Below, piece by piece: positions 47,760-56,671 of a stretch of 64,000 nucleotides of DNA. A program made the translations under genes and the position numbers. The notes beneath the pieces were generated by a model, which saw only the letters and a program-made list of their open reading frames with translations, ran no database searches and was not told where the DNA came from. Position 1 is the stretch's first letter, and each line of letters begins with the position of its first letter. This stretch comes from Pseudomonas alcaligenes (lineage in GTDB: Bacteria > Pseudomonadota > Gammaproteobacteria > Pseudomonadales > Pseudomonadaceae), in the NCBI RefSeq assembly GCF_041729615.1, contig NZ_CP154874.1, forward strand, positions 2,795,001-2,859,000, read 5' to 3'.

Positions 47760-49003
47760 TCATCCTTGCGCGCGGCACCACTGCGCCGGGTCGCTCGGGC
47801 GACCCTGCTGGCGGATGGCGAAGTACAGGGCCGGGGTGTCCTGGCCGCCGCTGGTACCGACCGTGGCGATGGCCTCGCCGGCCTTGACGATGTCGCCGGC
47901 GTCCTTGAGCAGGCTCTGGTTGTGGCCGTACAGGCTCAGGTAGCCATTGCCATGGTCGAGGATGACCAGAAGCCCGGCGCCGCGCAACCAGTCGGCGAAC
48001 ACCACGCGGCCGCCGTGCACGGCACGCACCTGGCTGCCGGCACTGGCGCCGATCAGCACGCCATCCCACTTGGCGCGCGCGTCACCGTCGCGCGGCGAGC
48101 CGTAGCGCGCCACCAGGCGACCGTTGACCGGCCAGGGCAGCTTGCCCTTGGCCTTGGCGAAGGGGCCGCCGAAGTTGGCGCCCTCGCTGGACACTGCGGG
48201 GCCGAGCGGCAGCGGGCGGCTGGCCGGGTTGCGCGCCTGCTGCGCCTGCTGGGCGGCCAGGCGGCGTGCCTCCTCGGCTTCGCGGGCCTGGCGGGCGAGG
48301 GTCTCCTCGATGGTCTTGAGCACCCGCGTGAGCTGTTCCTGCTCCTGCTGGCGCGCCTTGAGCTTGCGGTCGCCGGCGCCGTACTCCTTGTTCAGCTTGG
48401 CCAGTGCGCTCTGGCGCTCCTTGCGGGCGGCCGCGAGCTGCTCGCGGCGGCTGTCCAGGGCGCTCTTCTGCTCCTGCAGGCGAGCCTGCTGGCTGACGAT
48501 GTCGTTCTCCACGTTGGCCAGCTGGCGCAGGGTCTCGTTGAAGGTGGCGAGCTGCTCGACCCGGGCCTTGCCCAGGTAGTCGTAGTAGGTGAGGGTGCGC
48601 GAGAACTGTTCCGGCTGCTGCTGGTTGAGCAGCAGGCGCAGGGACTCCTGCTGGCCACTCTGGTAGGCGGCGCGGGCCTGTATGGCGATCAGACGCTGCT
48701 GTTCAAGGCGCGATTGCTGGAGTTTTTTTTCTCCTGGTCGAGGCGCTCGAGCTCTTCCTCGCTCTTCTTCAGCTCGCTCTCCAGGCCCTTGACCTGCTTC
48801 TCCAGGCCACCCATCTCCTTCTCGGTGCGCTGCAGTTCCTTCTGCACGCCGGATTTCTCCTGTTGCAGCTTCTCCAGCAGCTTCTTCAGCTCGGCCACGT
48901 CGGCGCGGGCGGCTTCCAGCTGCTTCTGGGTTTGCGCCTTGTCGTCGGCGAAGGCCGGGACGCTCAGGCTGGCGAGGAGTACGAGGGCGAGGGCGCGGAA
49001 CAT
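47760..49003 (-). CDS. envC: Murein hydrolase activator EnvC, reading frame interrupted at an A8 tract
   Basis: The first frame (49003 to 48689) gives a signal peptide (MFRALALVLLASLSVPAFA) and coiled coil, then stops after an off-family tail NSSNRALNSSV. The second frame carries the rest of the coiled coil (QQSRLEQQRLIAIQARAAYQ onward) and a C-terminal M23/LytM domain (WPVNGRLVARYGSPRDGD, LVILDHGNGYLSLYGHN). The frames meet at eight A residues on the coding strand (48723-48730). One extra A, or a -1 slip on the heptamer A-AAA-AAC, would restore EKKKLQQSRLE and a protein of about 414 residues. EnvC-type LytM domains are catalytically degenerate and activate amidases at division. This may be sequencing error, slippage expression or a true mutation. 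Confidence 0.85.
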
Positions 49004-49057
49004 GGGCGATGCGGCACCTGGAGCGAAGGAGGGCCTAGTATGCCCGCGGTGTGGCGC

Positions 49058-49092
49058 AAAAAAAACGCCCGCCGGCCAATGCCGACGGGCGC
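49058..49092 (-). terminator. Intrinsic terminator of gpmI
   Basis: CGCCCGCCGGC pairs with GCCGACGGGCG (one mismatch), followed on the minus strand by eight T residues. It sits 19 bp past the gpmI stop, so envC and ctpA probably need their own promoter. Confidence 0.85.
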
Positions 49093-49110
49093 TTCACGGA
49101 TTACTCCGGG

Positions 49111-50646
49111 TTATTGCAGTTCGACTATGGTCTTGCCGGTCATTTCCGCCGGCACCGGCAGGCCCATCAGGGTCAGCAGGGTCGGCGCTACGTCGGCCAG
49201 CACGCCGCCGGCGCGTACAGTCGCCGGGCGCTTGCCGACATAGATGAAGGGCACCGGCTCGCAGGTGTGGGCGGTGTGCGCCTGGCCGGTGCACTCGTCC
49301 TCCATCTGCTCGACATTGCCGTGGTCGGCGGTGATCAGCGCCTCGCCGCCGACCTTGTCCAGCGCCTCGACGATGCGGCCCATGCAGTTGTCCAGGGTCT
49401 CCACGGCCTTGACCGCGGCCGCGAATACGCCGGTGTGGCCGACCATGTCGCCGTTGGCGTAGTTGACCACTATCACGTCGTAGCGCTGCTGGAGGATGGC
49501 CTCGACGATGCGGTCGGTGACTTCCGGCGCGCTCATCTCCGGCTTGAGGTCGTAGGTGGCGACGTCGGGCGAGGGGATGAGGATGCGTTCCTCGCCGGCG
49601 AAGGGCTCCTCGCGGCCGCCGGAGAAGAAGAAGGTGACGTGGGCGTACTTTTCGGTCTCGGCGATGCGCAGCTGGGTCTTGCCGTTGTTGGCCAGGTACT
49701 CGCCGAGCACGTTGGTCAGGGCCTCCGGCTTGAACGCGCTGGGCGCCGGGATGCTGGCGGCGTACTGGGTGAGCATGACGAAGCCGGCCAGCTGCGGGGC
49801 GCGCTGGCGGGCGAATTCCTGGAAGTCGGCCTCGACGAAGGCGCGGGTCAGCTCGCGGGCGCGGTCGGCGCGGAAGTTCATGAAGATCACCGCATCGCCG
49901 TCTTCCACCCGCACCGGCGCGCCGATGGTGGTGGCCTTGACGAACTCGTCGCTCTCGCCGCGCGCGTAGGCGGCCTGCAGGCCCTCCACGGCGCTGGCGG
50001 CGCTGAATTCGCCCCGGCCGTCGACGATCAGGTGGTAGGCCTGCTCGACGCGGTCCCAGCGGTTGTCGCGGTCCATGGCGAAGTAGCGGCCGGTGAGGCT
50101 GGCGATGCGGCCCTTGCCGAGGCGAGCGAAGGTGGCGTCGAGCAGCTCGATGGACGGCTGGGCGCTCTTCGGCGGGGTGTCGCGGCCGTCGAGGAAGGCG
50201 TGCAGGTAGATCCGCTCGGCGCCGCGTCGGGCAGCCAGCTCGGCCATGGCGACGATGTGGTCCTGGTGGCTGTGCACGCCGCCGTCCGACAGCAGGCCGA
50301 GGATGTGCACGGCCTTTCCGGCGCTCACGGCCTTGTCCACGGCGCGATTGATCTCGGCGTTGTCGAAGAACTCGCCGTCGCGGATCGCCTTGGTCACCCG
50401 GGTGAAGTCCTGGTACACCACGCGGCCGGCGCCGAGGTTCATGTGACCGACCTCGGAGTTGCCCATCTGGCCGTCCGGCAGGCCCACGTCCATGCCCGAG
50501 CCCGAGATCAGGCCGTGCGGGTAGGTGGCGCGCAGGCGGTCGTACACCGGGGTGTTGGCCGCATGGATGGCGTTGTACTCGGGGCTGTCGCTGTGGCCGA
50601 AGCCGTCGAGGATGATCAGGACCAGGGGTTTGGGCGTCGCGCTCAT
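49111..50646 (-). CDS. gpmI: 2,3-bisphosphoglycerate-independent phosphoglycerate mutase
   Basis: 511 residues. The alkaline-phosphatase-like metal sites are [11 protein letters not shown] at the N-terminus, the phosphoserine nucleophile Ser64 in [14 protein letters not shown], and [11 protein letters not shown] with [10 protein letters not shown] near the C-terminus. It interconverts 3- and 2-phosphoglycerate with two Mn ions. It is divergent from the rhodanese gene; a terminator follows it. Confidence 0.97.
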   Translation of the reverse strand: MSATPKPLVLIILDGFGHSDSPEYNAIHAANTPVYDRLRATYPHGLISGSGMDVGLPDGQMGNSEVGHMNLGAGRVVYQDFTRVTKAIRDGEFFDNAEINRAVDKAVSAGKAVHILGLLSDGGVHSHQDHIVAMAELAARRGAERIYLHAFLDGRDTPPKSAQPSIELLDATFARLGKGRIASLTGRYFAMDRDNRWDRVEQAYHLIVDGRGEFSAASAVEGLQAAYARGESDEFVKATTIGAPVRVEDGDAVIFMNFRADRARELTRAFVEADFQEFARQRAPQLAGFVMLTQYAASIPAPSAFKPEALTNVLGEYLANNGKTQLRIAETEKYAHVTFFFSGGREEPFAGEERILIPSPDVATYDLKPEMSAPEVTDRIVEAILQQRYDVIVVNYANGDMVGHTGVFAAAVKAVETLDNCMGRIVEALDKVGGEALITADHGNVEQMEDECTGQAHTAHTCEPVPFIYVGKRPATVRAGGVLADVAPTLLTLMGLPVPAEMTGKTIVELQ

Positions 50647-50728
50647 GTAAAGCTGGCTCGCTGTGGGTGATCAAAAAAGGTCGCGCATTTTACGGCCATA
50701 AGCCCGCGGCGTCACCGCCGGGCGGGGC

Positions 50729-50756
50729 TTGGCCGACCTGTGGGGCTGTGTATACT
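50729..50756 (+). promoter_or_regulatory. Sigma-70 promoter of the rhodanese-grxC-secB operon
   Basis: TTGGCC at 50729-50734 and TATACT at 50751-50756 are separated by 16 bp, 31 bp upstream of the rhodanese ATG. Confidence 0.6.
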
Positions 50757-50787
50757 GGCCGCCATTTTAAGGCTTTGGAACCTCGCG

Positions 50788-51201
50788 ATGCTGGCCCAAC
50801 TGATTGAATTTGCCACTAATCACTATGTACTGAGCGCATGCTTCGTCTTCCTCCTGGTGCTGCTGATCGTCACCGAGCTGCGCAAGGGCGGACAGAGCCT
50901 GACCAGCCGCGAGCTGACCGCGCTGGTCAACGCCGACCAGGCCGTGGTGCTGGATGTGCGCAACCACAAGGACTTCTCCGCCGGGCACATCGTCGACGCG
51001 CTGAACATCCCCTTCGACAAGCTGGCCAGCCGCATCGCCGAGCTGGAGAAGCACAAGGCCAAGACCATCATCGTGGTCGATGCCATGGGCCAGCATGCCG
51101 GCTCCGTCGCCCGCGACCTGAAGAAGGCCGGCTACACCGCGGCCAAGCTGGGCGGCGGCATCGCCAGCTGGCGTGGCGACAACCTGCCCGTGGTCAAGTG
51201 A
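50788..51201 (+). CDS. Membrane-anchored rhodanese-like protein lacking the catalytic Cys
   Basis: 137 residues from the ATG at 50788. An N-terminal membrane segment at about 13-29 (YVLSACFVFLLVLLIV) precedes a rhodanese domain: VVLDVRNHKDFSAGHIVDALN, PFDKLASRI and GYTAAKLGGGIASWRGDNLP. In the active-site loop, IVVDAMGQHAGS has no Cys; the only Cys of the protein is in the membrane segment, so it should not be a sulfurtransferase. It resembles E. coli YibN in organisation next to grxC and secB. A longer start from 50740 overlaps the promoter and is rejected. Confidence 0.85.
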   Translation: MLAQLIEFATNHYVLSACFVFLLVLLIVTELRKGGQSLTSRELTALVNADQAVVLDVRNHKDFSAGHIVDALNIPFDKLASRIAELEKHKAKTIIVVDAMGQHAGSVARDLKKAGYTAAKLGGGIASWRGDNLPVVK

Positions 51202-51202
51202 C

Positions 51203-51457
51203 ATGCCCGAGGTGCTCGTCTACTCCAGCGCCTGGTGCCCCTACTGCATCCGCGCCAAGCAGCTGCTCAGCGGCAAGGGCGTGGCCTTTCGCGAGATCAG
51301 CGTGGACGGCCAGCCGGCCGTGCGCGCCGAGATGACCCGCAAGGCCGGGCGCACTTCGGTGCCGCAGATCTGGATCGGCGAAACCCATGTCGGCGGCTGC
51401 GACGACCTGTTCGCCCTGGAGCGCGCCGGCAAGCTCGACGCCCTGCTCGGCGCCTGA
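51203..51457 (+). CDS. grxC: Glutaredoxin 3
   Basis: 84 residues from the ATG at 51203, one base after the rhodanese stop. The redox site is CPYC at residues 12-15, with the GSH-binding TSVPQIWIGETHVGGCDDL. It reduces disulfides and mixed disulfides using glutathione in the cytoplasm. Operon with secB, as in many gammaproteobacteria. Confidence 0.95.
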   Translation: MPEVLVYSSAWCPYCIRAKQLLSGKGVAFREISVDGQPAVRAEMTRKAGRTSVPQIWIGETHVGGCDDLFALERAGKLDALLGA

Positions 51458-51492
51458 ACCCTTTCAGAAACCCGTAAACAAGAAGAACCGTC

Positions 51493-51966
51493 ATGACCGA
51501 ACAAGCGAACAACGGCGCCGCCCAGAACAACGAAGGGCCGCAATTCTCCCTGCAGCGCATCTACGTCAAGGACCTGTCCTTCGAGGCGCCGAAGAGCCCG
51601 GAAATCTTCCGCCAGGAGTGGGCGCCGAGCGTCGCGCTGGACCTCAACACCAAGCAGAAGACCCTGGACGGCGACTTCCACGAAGTGGTGCTGACCCTCT
51701 CGGTGACGGTGAAGACCGGCGAGGAGATCGCCTTCATCGCCGAAGTGCAGCAGGCCGGCATCTTCCTGATCAAGGGTCTGGACGCCGCCTCCATGAGCCA
51801 CACCCTCGGCGCCTTCTGCCCGAACATCCTGTTCCCCTACGCCCGCGAGGCGCTGGACAGCCTGGTGATCCGTGGTTCCTTCCCGGCGCTGATGCTGTCG
51901 CCGGTGAACTTCGACGCCCTCTACGCCCAGGAGCTGCAGCGCCAGCAGCAGGCCGCCCAGGCCTGA
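51493..51966 (+). CDS. secB: Protein-export chaperone SecB
   Basis: 157 residues, normal length. [34 protein letters not shown], and [21 protein letters not shown] are SecB signatures; the acidic SecA-binding region is present. It is a cytosolic tetrameric chaperone for post-translational export. Bidirectional terminator at 51981-52006 follows. Confidence 0.97.
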   Translation: MTEQANNGAAQNNEGPQFSLQRIYVKDLSFEAPKSPEIFRQEWAPSVALDLNTKQKTLDGDFHEVVLTLSVTVKTGEEIAFIAEVQQAGIFLIKGLDAASMSHTLGAFCPNILFPYAREALDSLVIRGSFPALMLSPVNFDALYAQELQRQQQAAQA

Positions 51967-51980
51967 TCGCGCCGGCGCAG

Positions 51981-52006
51981 AAAAAGCCGCCCGCGGGCGG
52001 CTTTTT
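51981..52006. terminator. Bidirectional intrinsic terminator between secB and trmL
   Basis: AAAAAGCCGCCCG pairs with CGGGCGGCTTTTT, giving U tracts in both orientations between convergent genes. Confidence 0.9.
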
Positions 52007-52011
52007 GCATT

Positions 52012-52473
52012 TCAGGAGCCGGCGAAATCCAGCTGCCGCCAGGCCTCGTAGACCACCACGGCCACCGCGTTGGACAGGTTCAGGCTGCGGCACTGCGGGC
52101 GCATCGGCATGCGCAGGCGCTGTTCGTCGGGGAATTGCGCCAGTACCTCGGCCGGCAGGCCACGGCTCTCCGGGCCGAACAGCAGCATGTCGCCGGCGCG
52201 GTATTCCATCTGCGCGTAGCTGTGACTAGCCTTGGTGGTGAATGCCAATATTCTGTCGGGGCGGATTTCCGTGATACAGTCGTCCAGAGAGTAGTGGCGT
52301 TTTAATGTCGCGTATTCGTGGTAGTCCATTCCGGCACGGCGCAGGCGCTTGTCATCCAGTTCGAAACCCAGTGGTTCGATCAGGTGCAGCTGGCAGCCGG
52401 TGTTGGCACAGAGGCGGATGATGTTGCCGGTGTTCGGGGGAATCTCCGGCTGGAACAGGACGACATGGAACAT
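52012..52473 (-). CDS. trmL: tRNA (cytidine/uridine-34 2'-O)-methyltransferase
   Basis: 153 residues. SPOUT (TrmH-like) knot motifs: NTGNIIRLCANTG at the N-terminus, DMLLFGPESRGLP in the middle and RSLNLSNAVAVVVYEAWRQL at the C-terminus. It methylates the wobble ribose of tRNA-Leu isoacceptors. Convergent with secB and divergent from the MSHA operon. Confidence 0.96.
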   Translation of the reverse strand: MFHVVLFQPEIPPNTGNIIRLCANTGCQLHLIEPLGFELDDKRLRRAGMDYHEYATLKRHYSLDDCITEIRPDRILAFTTKASHSYAQMEYRAGDMLLFGPESRGLPAEVLAQFPDEQRLRMPMRPQCRSLNLSNAVAVVVYEAWRQLDFAGS

Positions 52474-52570
52474 TGATCGGGCTCAGGCAGGATCGGTGGC
52501 CGCCATTCTACAATGCACCGAGCACGCCCCGCCCATGTAGCGGGAAGGCCGGCAGCGGGGGAAAGCGCAG

Positions 52571-53488
52571 TTGGTGTGGTTCGCCAGAAGAAGAAAGACA
52601 GCGGCAGGACTGTTGGGCATCGAGACCGGCCCCGAGGGCATCGCCCTGGCGCGGGTCCAGCGCGTGCCCGGTGAGGCGCCGCGCCTGCTCGACTGCCTGT
52701 TTCGCGCCGCCGCTCCCGCCGAGCAGCCGGCGCTGCTCAAGGCGCTGGTGGCCGAGTTCGGCCTGGCCGACATGGCGGTCAACCTGGTGCTGCACCCCGC
52801 CACCTACCAGATGCTCCTGCTCGATGCTCCCGAGGTGCCCGCCGAGGAGCTGCGCGACGCCATGCGCTGGCGGGTCAAGGACCTGATCGCCGAGCCCCTG
52901 GAGCAGGTGGTGGTGGACGCCTTCTGCCTGCCCGAGGACGCCTACCGCGGGCGCTCGCGCATGGCCTACTGCGCCGTGCTGGGCAAGGCGCGCATGCAGG
53001 CCTGGGGCGACCTGGTCAACCAGGCCGGGCTGCACCTGCAGAGCATCGACGTCACCGAGATGGCCTTCCGTAACCTCGGCCTGCTGGCCGGCGCCGACGG
53101 CATGAACCTCGCCCTGCTGCGCCTGCGTTCCAGCGAGGGGCTGATCAGCGTGCAGAACGGCGCCGACCTGTACATGGCGCGGCGCATCGAGCAGGGCCTG
53201 GAGCACGCCAGCGGCGACTACGGCGCGGTGACCCTGGAGATCCAGCGCTCGCTGGACTACTTCGAGAGCCAGCTGGGCAAGGGCTACATCAACCGCCTGC
53301 TGCTGCTGCCGGCCAAGCGCGACGGTGCCGCGGCGCTGCAGGCGTTGTCCGCCGGGCTGGCGGTCAAGCTGCAGGCGCTGGACCTGCGCCAGCTGTTCCC
53401 CGGTCAGGCCGCCGCCGAGCTGGGCGAGGCCGAGCAGGCCTACTGCATGGCCGCCGTCGGCGCCGCCCTGCGCCAGGAGGCGCCCTGA
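52571..53488 (+). CDS. mshI: MSHA biogenesis protein MshI (PilM-like)
   Basis: 305 residues. An actin-like PilM/EpsL-type fold: LLGIETGPEGIALARVQR at the N-terminus, ELRDAMRWRVKDLI, and a C-terminal LEIQRSLDYFESQLG. The start could be TTG at 52571 or GTG at 52574; GGGGGA lies upstream at usable spacing. It is the first gene of the MSHA operon and would be part of the inner-membrane assembly platform with the PilN-like and MshJ proteins. A TACAAT hexamer at 52509-52514 is a possible -10. Confidence 0.85.
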   Translation: MVWFARRRKTAAGLLGIETGPEGIALARVQRVPGEAPRLLDCLFRAAAPAEQPALLKALVAEFGLADMAVNLVLHPATYQMLLLDAPEVPAEELRDAMRWRVKDLIAEPLEQVVVDAFCLPEDAYRGRSRMAYCAVLGKARMQAWGDLVNQAGLHLQSIDVTEMAFRNLGLLAGADGMNLALLRLRSSEGLISVQNGADLYMARRIEQGLEHASGDYGAVTLEIQRSLDYFESQLGKGYINRLLLLPAKRDGAAALQALSAGLAVKLQALDLRQLFPGQAAAELGEAEQAYCMAAVGAALRQEAP

Positions 53489-54096
53489 TGCAGAACCTCA
53501 ACCTCTATCAGGTCGAGCGCGCGCGCCGCGCCGGCCCGCAGAAGGCGCAGATGCTGCTCGGCGTCGCCGTGCTGGTCGTGCTGTGCCTGCTGCATGCTGC
53601 CTGGCAGGGCTGGCAGCTGCACCAGGCCGGGCAGCGCCTGGCCCGCGCCGAGGCGGCTGCGGTGGAGCAGGAAACCCGTCTGGGCGCGGCCAAGACCGCG
53701 TTCGTCGAGCCGCAGCTGGACAGCCGCCTGCCCGCCGAACTGGCCGCGCGCGAGGCGGACAACCGCCAGCTGCAGCGCCTGATCGCCTACCTGCAGCTGC
53801 TCTCGCAGCAGCAGAACGCCGGTTTCGTCGCGCCGCTGCAGGCCCTGGCCGAGCATCATCCGCAGGGGCGCCTGTGGCTGAACGGCATCCACCTGGCCGA
53901 GGGCGGCACCCAGCTGCGCCTGCAGGGGCGCAGCCAGAACCAGGAGCTGCTGCCGCAGTACCTCGAGGCCCTGGGCCGCAGCCCGGTGTTCAAGGGCCGC
54001 GAGTTCGCCCGCCTGGACGTGCAGCGCGGCGCCGACCGCCTGCTGGATTTCGACCTGTCGTCACGTCCCGCCGCGCAGGAGAAGGCCGATGAATAA
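53488..54096 (+). CDS. PilN-domain protein of the MSHA operon
   Basis: 202 residues, ATG overlaps the mshI stop by one base. It has a short N-terminus (MQNLNLYQVERAR), a membrane segment at about 28-46 (LLGVAVLVVLCLLHAAW), a coiled coil and a ferredoxin-like periplasmic domain (LWLNGIHLAEGGTQLRLQG). This is the PilN arrangement, often called MshI2. It bridges the MshI-like protein and the periplasmic MshJ. An 8-nt overlap with mshJ follows. Confidence 0.82.
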   Translation: MQNLNLYQVERARRAGPQKAQMLLGVAVLVVLCLLHAAWQGWQLHQAGQRLARAEAAAVEQETRLGAAKTAFVEPQLDSRLPAELAAREADNRQLQRLIAYLQLLSQQQNAGFVAPLQALAEHHPQGRLWLNGIHLAEGGTQLRLQGRSQNQELLPQYLEALGRSPVFKGREFARLDVQRGADRLLDFDLSSRPAAQEKADE

Positions 54097-54763
54097 CTGG
54101 CTGCAACGCTGGCAGGGCATGGCCCCGCGCGAGCAGTGGCTGACCTACGCGGTGGGCCTGGTGCTGCTCGGCATGCTCTACCTGCTGCTGCTCGGCGACC
54201 CGCTGAGCGCCAAGCTGGCACGCCAGCAGGCGGCAATCAAGCTGGCCGAAGGCCGTGGCGCCGAGGCCGCCGCCGGCCTGGCCGAACTGCAGGCCCGGCT
54301 CGCCGCCGACCCCAACATTCCCTACCGCAGTGCCCTGCTGGCGGCCTCGGCCAGCCGCGAGGAGCTGCTGCGGCAGATCGACAGCGGCACCGCCGAGCTG
54401 GTCACCCCGGCCAAGATGAAGGCCGTGCTGCAGAGCCTGCTGCGTGCGCAGCAGGGCCTCAGCCTGGTGGGCATGCAGAGCTTCAGCGAGCCGGTGCAGC
54501 TGGCGCAGGACGATGCCGCCGCGCCGCCAGACGCCAGCGCGGCCGCCGCGCCGGTTGCCGTGCTCTACCGTCACGGCCTGGTGCTGCAGCTGGAGGGCGG
54601 CTACTTCGACCTGCTGCAGTACCTGCAGGCCGTGCAGGCCAGCGGCTGGAAGCTGAACTGGGACAGCCTCGACTACCGCGTCGGCGAAGCCGGCCCGGGG
54701 CGCGCGCAGATCAGCCTGAAACTCTTCACCTTGAGCCGCGAGGCGGGATGGGTCGGTGTCTAG
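54089..54763 (+). CDS. mshJ: MSHA biogenesis protein MshJ (PilO-like)
   Basis: 224 residues. A membrane segment near 17-35 (LTYAVGLVLLGMLYLLLLG) is followed by a periplasmic coiled coil and an alpha/beta domain with GLVLQLEGGYFDLLQYLQAV and LKLFTLSREAGWVGV. This is the PilO/GspM-type architecture. Overlaps its neighbours on both sides. Confidence 0.85.
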   Translation: MNNWLQRWQGMAPREQWLTYAVGLVLLGMLYLLLLGDPLSAKLARQQAAIKLAEGRGAEAAAGLAELQARLAADPNIPYRSALLAASASREELLRQIDSGTAELVTPAKMKAVLQSLLRAQQGLSLVGMQSFSEPVQLAQDDAAAPPDASAAAAPVAVLYRHGLVLQLEGGYFDLLQYLQAVQASGWKLNWDSLDYRVGEAGPGRAQISLKLFTLSREAGWVGV

Positions 54764-55070
54764 AAGCGTGCTCCTCAGCCTGTGGCTGACCCTTGGCGTG
54801 GCGCAGGCGGCGGTCGATCCGACCCAGCCGCCGGCCGATCTGCAGCCGGCCAGCGCCGCAGCCGACGCGCCGGCGGCGCTCAGCCTGCAGGCCATCCTGC
54901 GCGGCGCCCAGGGCAGCCGCGCGGTGATCGACGGCCAGAGCCTGCGCGTCGGCGAGCAGCACGCCGGCCTGCGCGTACTGGCCATCCACCCCCATTCCGT
55001 ACTGATCGAACGCCAGGGCAGGCAGGAACTGCTGCGCCTGGTCGAACCCGTTGCGAAGCCGAGCCGATGA
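54756..55070 (+). CDS. mshK: MSHA biogenesis protein MshK (PilP-like)
   Basis: 104 residues with GTG start at 54756 overlapping mshJ. A signal peptide at 1-18 is followed by VDPTQPPA and ILRGAQGSRAVIDGQSLRVG, the pattern of short periplasmic PilP/GspC-like proteins that contact the secretin. Its stop overlaps the mshL start (ATGA). Confidence 0.8.
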   Translation: MSRSVLLSLWLTLGVAQAAVDPTQPPADLQPASAAADAPAALSLQAILRGAQGSRAVIDGQSLRVGEQHAGLRVLAIHPHSVLIERQGRQELLRLVEPVAKPSR

Positions 55071-56668
55071 TGCCCATGACTCCGACACTGCCCCAACGCG
55101 GCCTCCTGCTGGGCCTGGCCTGCCTGCTCAGCGCCTGCCAGACCTTCATCGACGGCGACCAGCAGCTCTACGAGCAGAGCGGCAAGCTGCTCGACGAGAG
55201 CCTGCAGCAGGCCCAGGGCAAGGTCACCCCGCCGCCCGCCGTGCAGGCCGCGCTGATCCCGCCGCTGACCAGCAGCGCCAGTTTCGCCGGCGGGCCGCGC
55301 TTCGACGTGGCGGCCAAGGACCTGCCGGCGCGCGACTTCTTCCTCAGCCTGATGGAGAGCGCCGGGCAGAACCTGGTGGTGCACCCGGAAGTGACCGGCA
55401 ACATCACCTTCAGCCTGCGCCGGGTGACCCTGGAGGAAGTCCTGGCGGCCGTGCGCGACAGCTACGGCTATGACTTCCGCCGCACCAGCTACGGCTACCA
55501 GATCCTGCCGAACAAGGTGGTCACGCGCAGCTACGACCTCAACTACCTCAACCTGCAGCGCCTCGGCGAGTCCGACACCCGGGTCAGCTCCGGCCAGGTG
55601 GAGAGCAGCCAGAGCAACAGCAGCTCGGACAGCAACGGCACCTCCAGCAGCGACAGTTCGGTGACCACCCTCAACGCCAGCAAGGTGATCACCACCAGCA
55701 ACGTCGACTTCTGGCGCGAGGTACAGGCCGTGGTGCAGGCCATAGTCGGTGGCGAGGAGGGCAACAGCGTGGTGGTCAACCCGCAGGCCAGCCTGCTGGT
55801 GGTGCGTGCCAGCAGCGCCGACCAGGAGAACGTCGCGCGCTTCCTCGAACAGGCCCAGCGCAACCTGCAGCGCCAGGTGATCCTGGAGACCAAGATCCTC
55901 GAAGTGCAGCTCAACGACGGCTTCCAGGCCGGCATCAGCTGGGAGCAGCTGGGCGGCGACGGCGGTGCGATTCTCGAGGGCGAGGCCCTCAGCGGCCCCA
56001 CCGACATCGGCGGGGTGTTCAGCGGCATCGTCACCCTCGGCGACTTCACCGGGCTGATCCAGCTGCTGCAGACCCAGGGCGAGGTGCGCGTGCTGTCCAG
56101 CCCGCGCATCTCCACGCTGAACAACCAGAAGGCGGTGATCAAGGTCGGCTCCGACGAGTTCTTCGTCACCGAGGTGTCGTCCAGCAGCACGACCACCACC
56201 GCCGCCGGCGTCACCGAGCCGACCCAGGACATCACCCTGACCCCGTTCTTCTCCGGCATCTCGCTGGATGTGACTCCGCAGATCGACCAGAACGACGTGG
56301 TCACCCTGCACGTGCGGCCGACCGTGAGCCGGGTCGAGGACCAGAACAAGACCATCGTCCTCGGCGAGGACAACGTGTTCAACCTGCCCCTGGCCCTGTC
56401 CACCTCGCGCCAGTCCGACTCCATCGTGCGGGCGCGCAGCGGCCAGGTGGTGGTGATCGGCGGCCTGTTGCAGAACACCAACGAGAACACCGACGCCGAG
56501 GTGCCCTGGGCCAGCACCCTGCCGCTGGTTGGCAACCTGTTCAAGCAGCAGCGCAAGGCCCTGCAGAAGAGCGAGCTGGTCATCCTCATGCGCCCGCAGG
56601 TGGTCAGCGACGAGGTCTGGCTGGACGAGATCCGGCGCAGCGCGGAAAGCTTCAAGGAGCTGAGGTAA
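55067..56668 (+). CDS. mshL: MSHA secretin MshL
   Basis: 533 residues from 55067 (a second Met follows directly). The lipobox LLSAC gives a lipoprotein with Cys near residue 21. An N-terminal STN-like region (FDVAAKDLPARDFFLSLMES) is followed by a Ser/Asn-rich linker (SSQSNSSSDSNGTSSSDSS) and the secretin core (NSVVVNPQASLLVVRAS, QVILETKILEVQLNDGFQ, VRVLSSPRISTLNNQKAVIK, VVVIGGLLQ). It forms the outer-membrane pore for the pilus. Confidence 0.93.
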   Translation: MMPMTPTLPQRGLLLGLACLLSACQTFIDGDQQLYEQSGKLLDESLQQAQGKVTPPPAVQAALIPPLTSSASFAGGPRFDVAAKDLPARDFFLSLMESAGQNLVVHPEVTGNITFSLRRVTLEEVLAAVRDSYGYDFRRTSYGYQILPNKVVTRSYDLNYLNLQRLGESDTRVSSGQVESSQSNSSSDSNGTSSSDSSVTTLNASKVITTSNVDFWREVQAVVQAIVGGEEGNSVVVNPQASLLVVRASSADQENVARFLEQAQRNLQRQVILETKILEVQLNDGFQAGISWEQLGGDGGAILEGEALSGPTDIGGVFSGIVTLGDFTGLIQLLQTQGEVRVLSSPRISTLNNQKAVIKVGSDEFFVTEVSSSSTTTTAAGVTEPTQDITLTPFFSGISLDVTPQIDQNDVVTLHVRPTVSRVEDQNKTIVLGEDNVFNLPLALSTSRQSDSIVRARSGQVVVIGGLLQNTNENTDAEVPWASTLPLVGNLFKQQRKALQKSELVILMRPQVVSDEVWLDEIRRSAESFKELR

Positions 56669-56671
56669 GGC

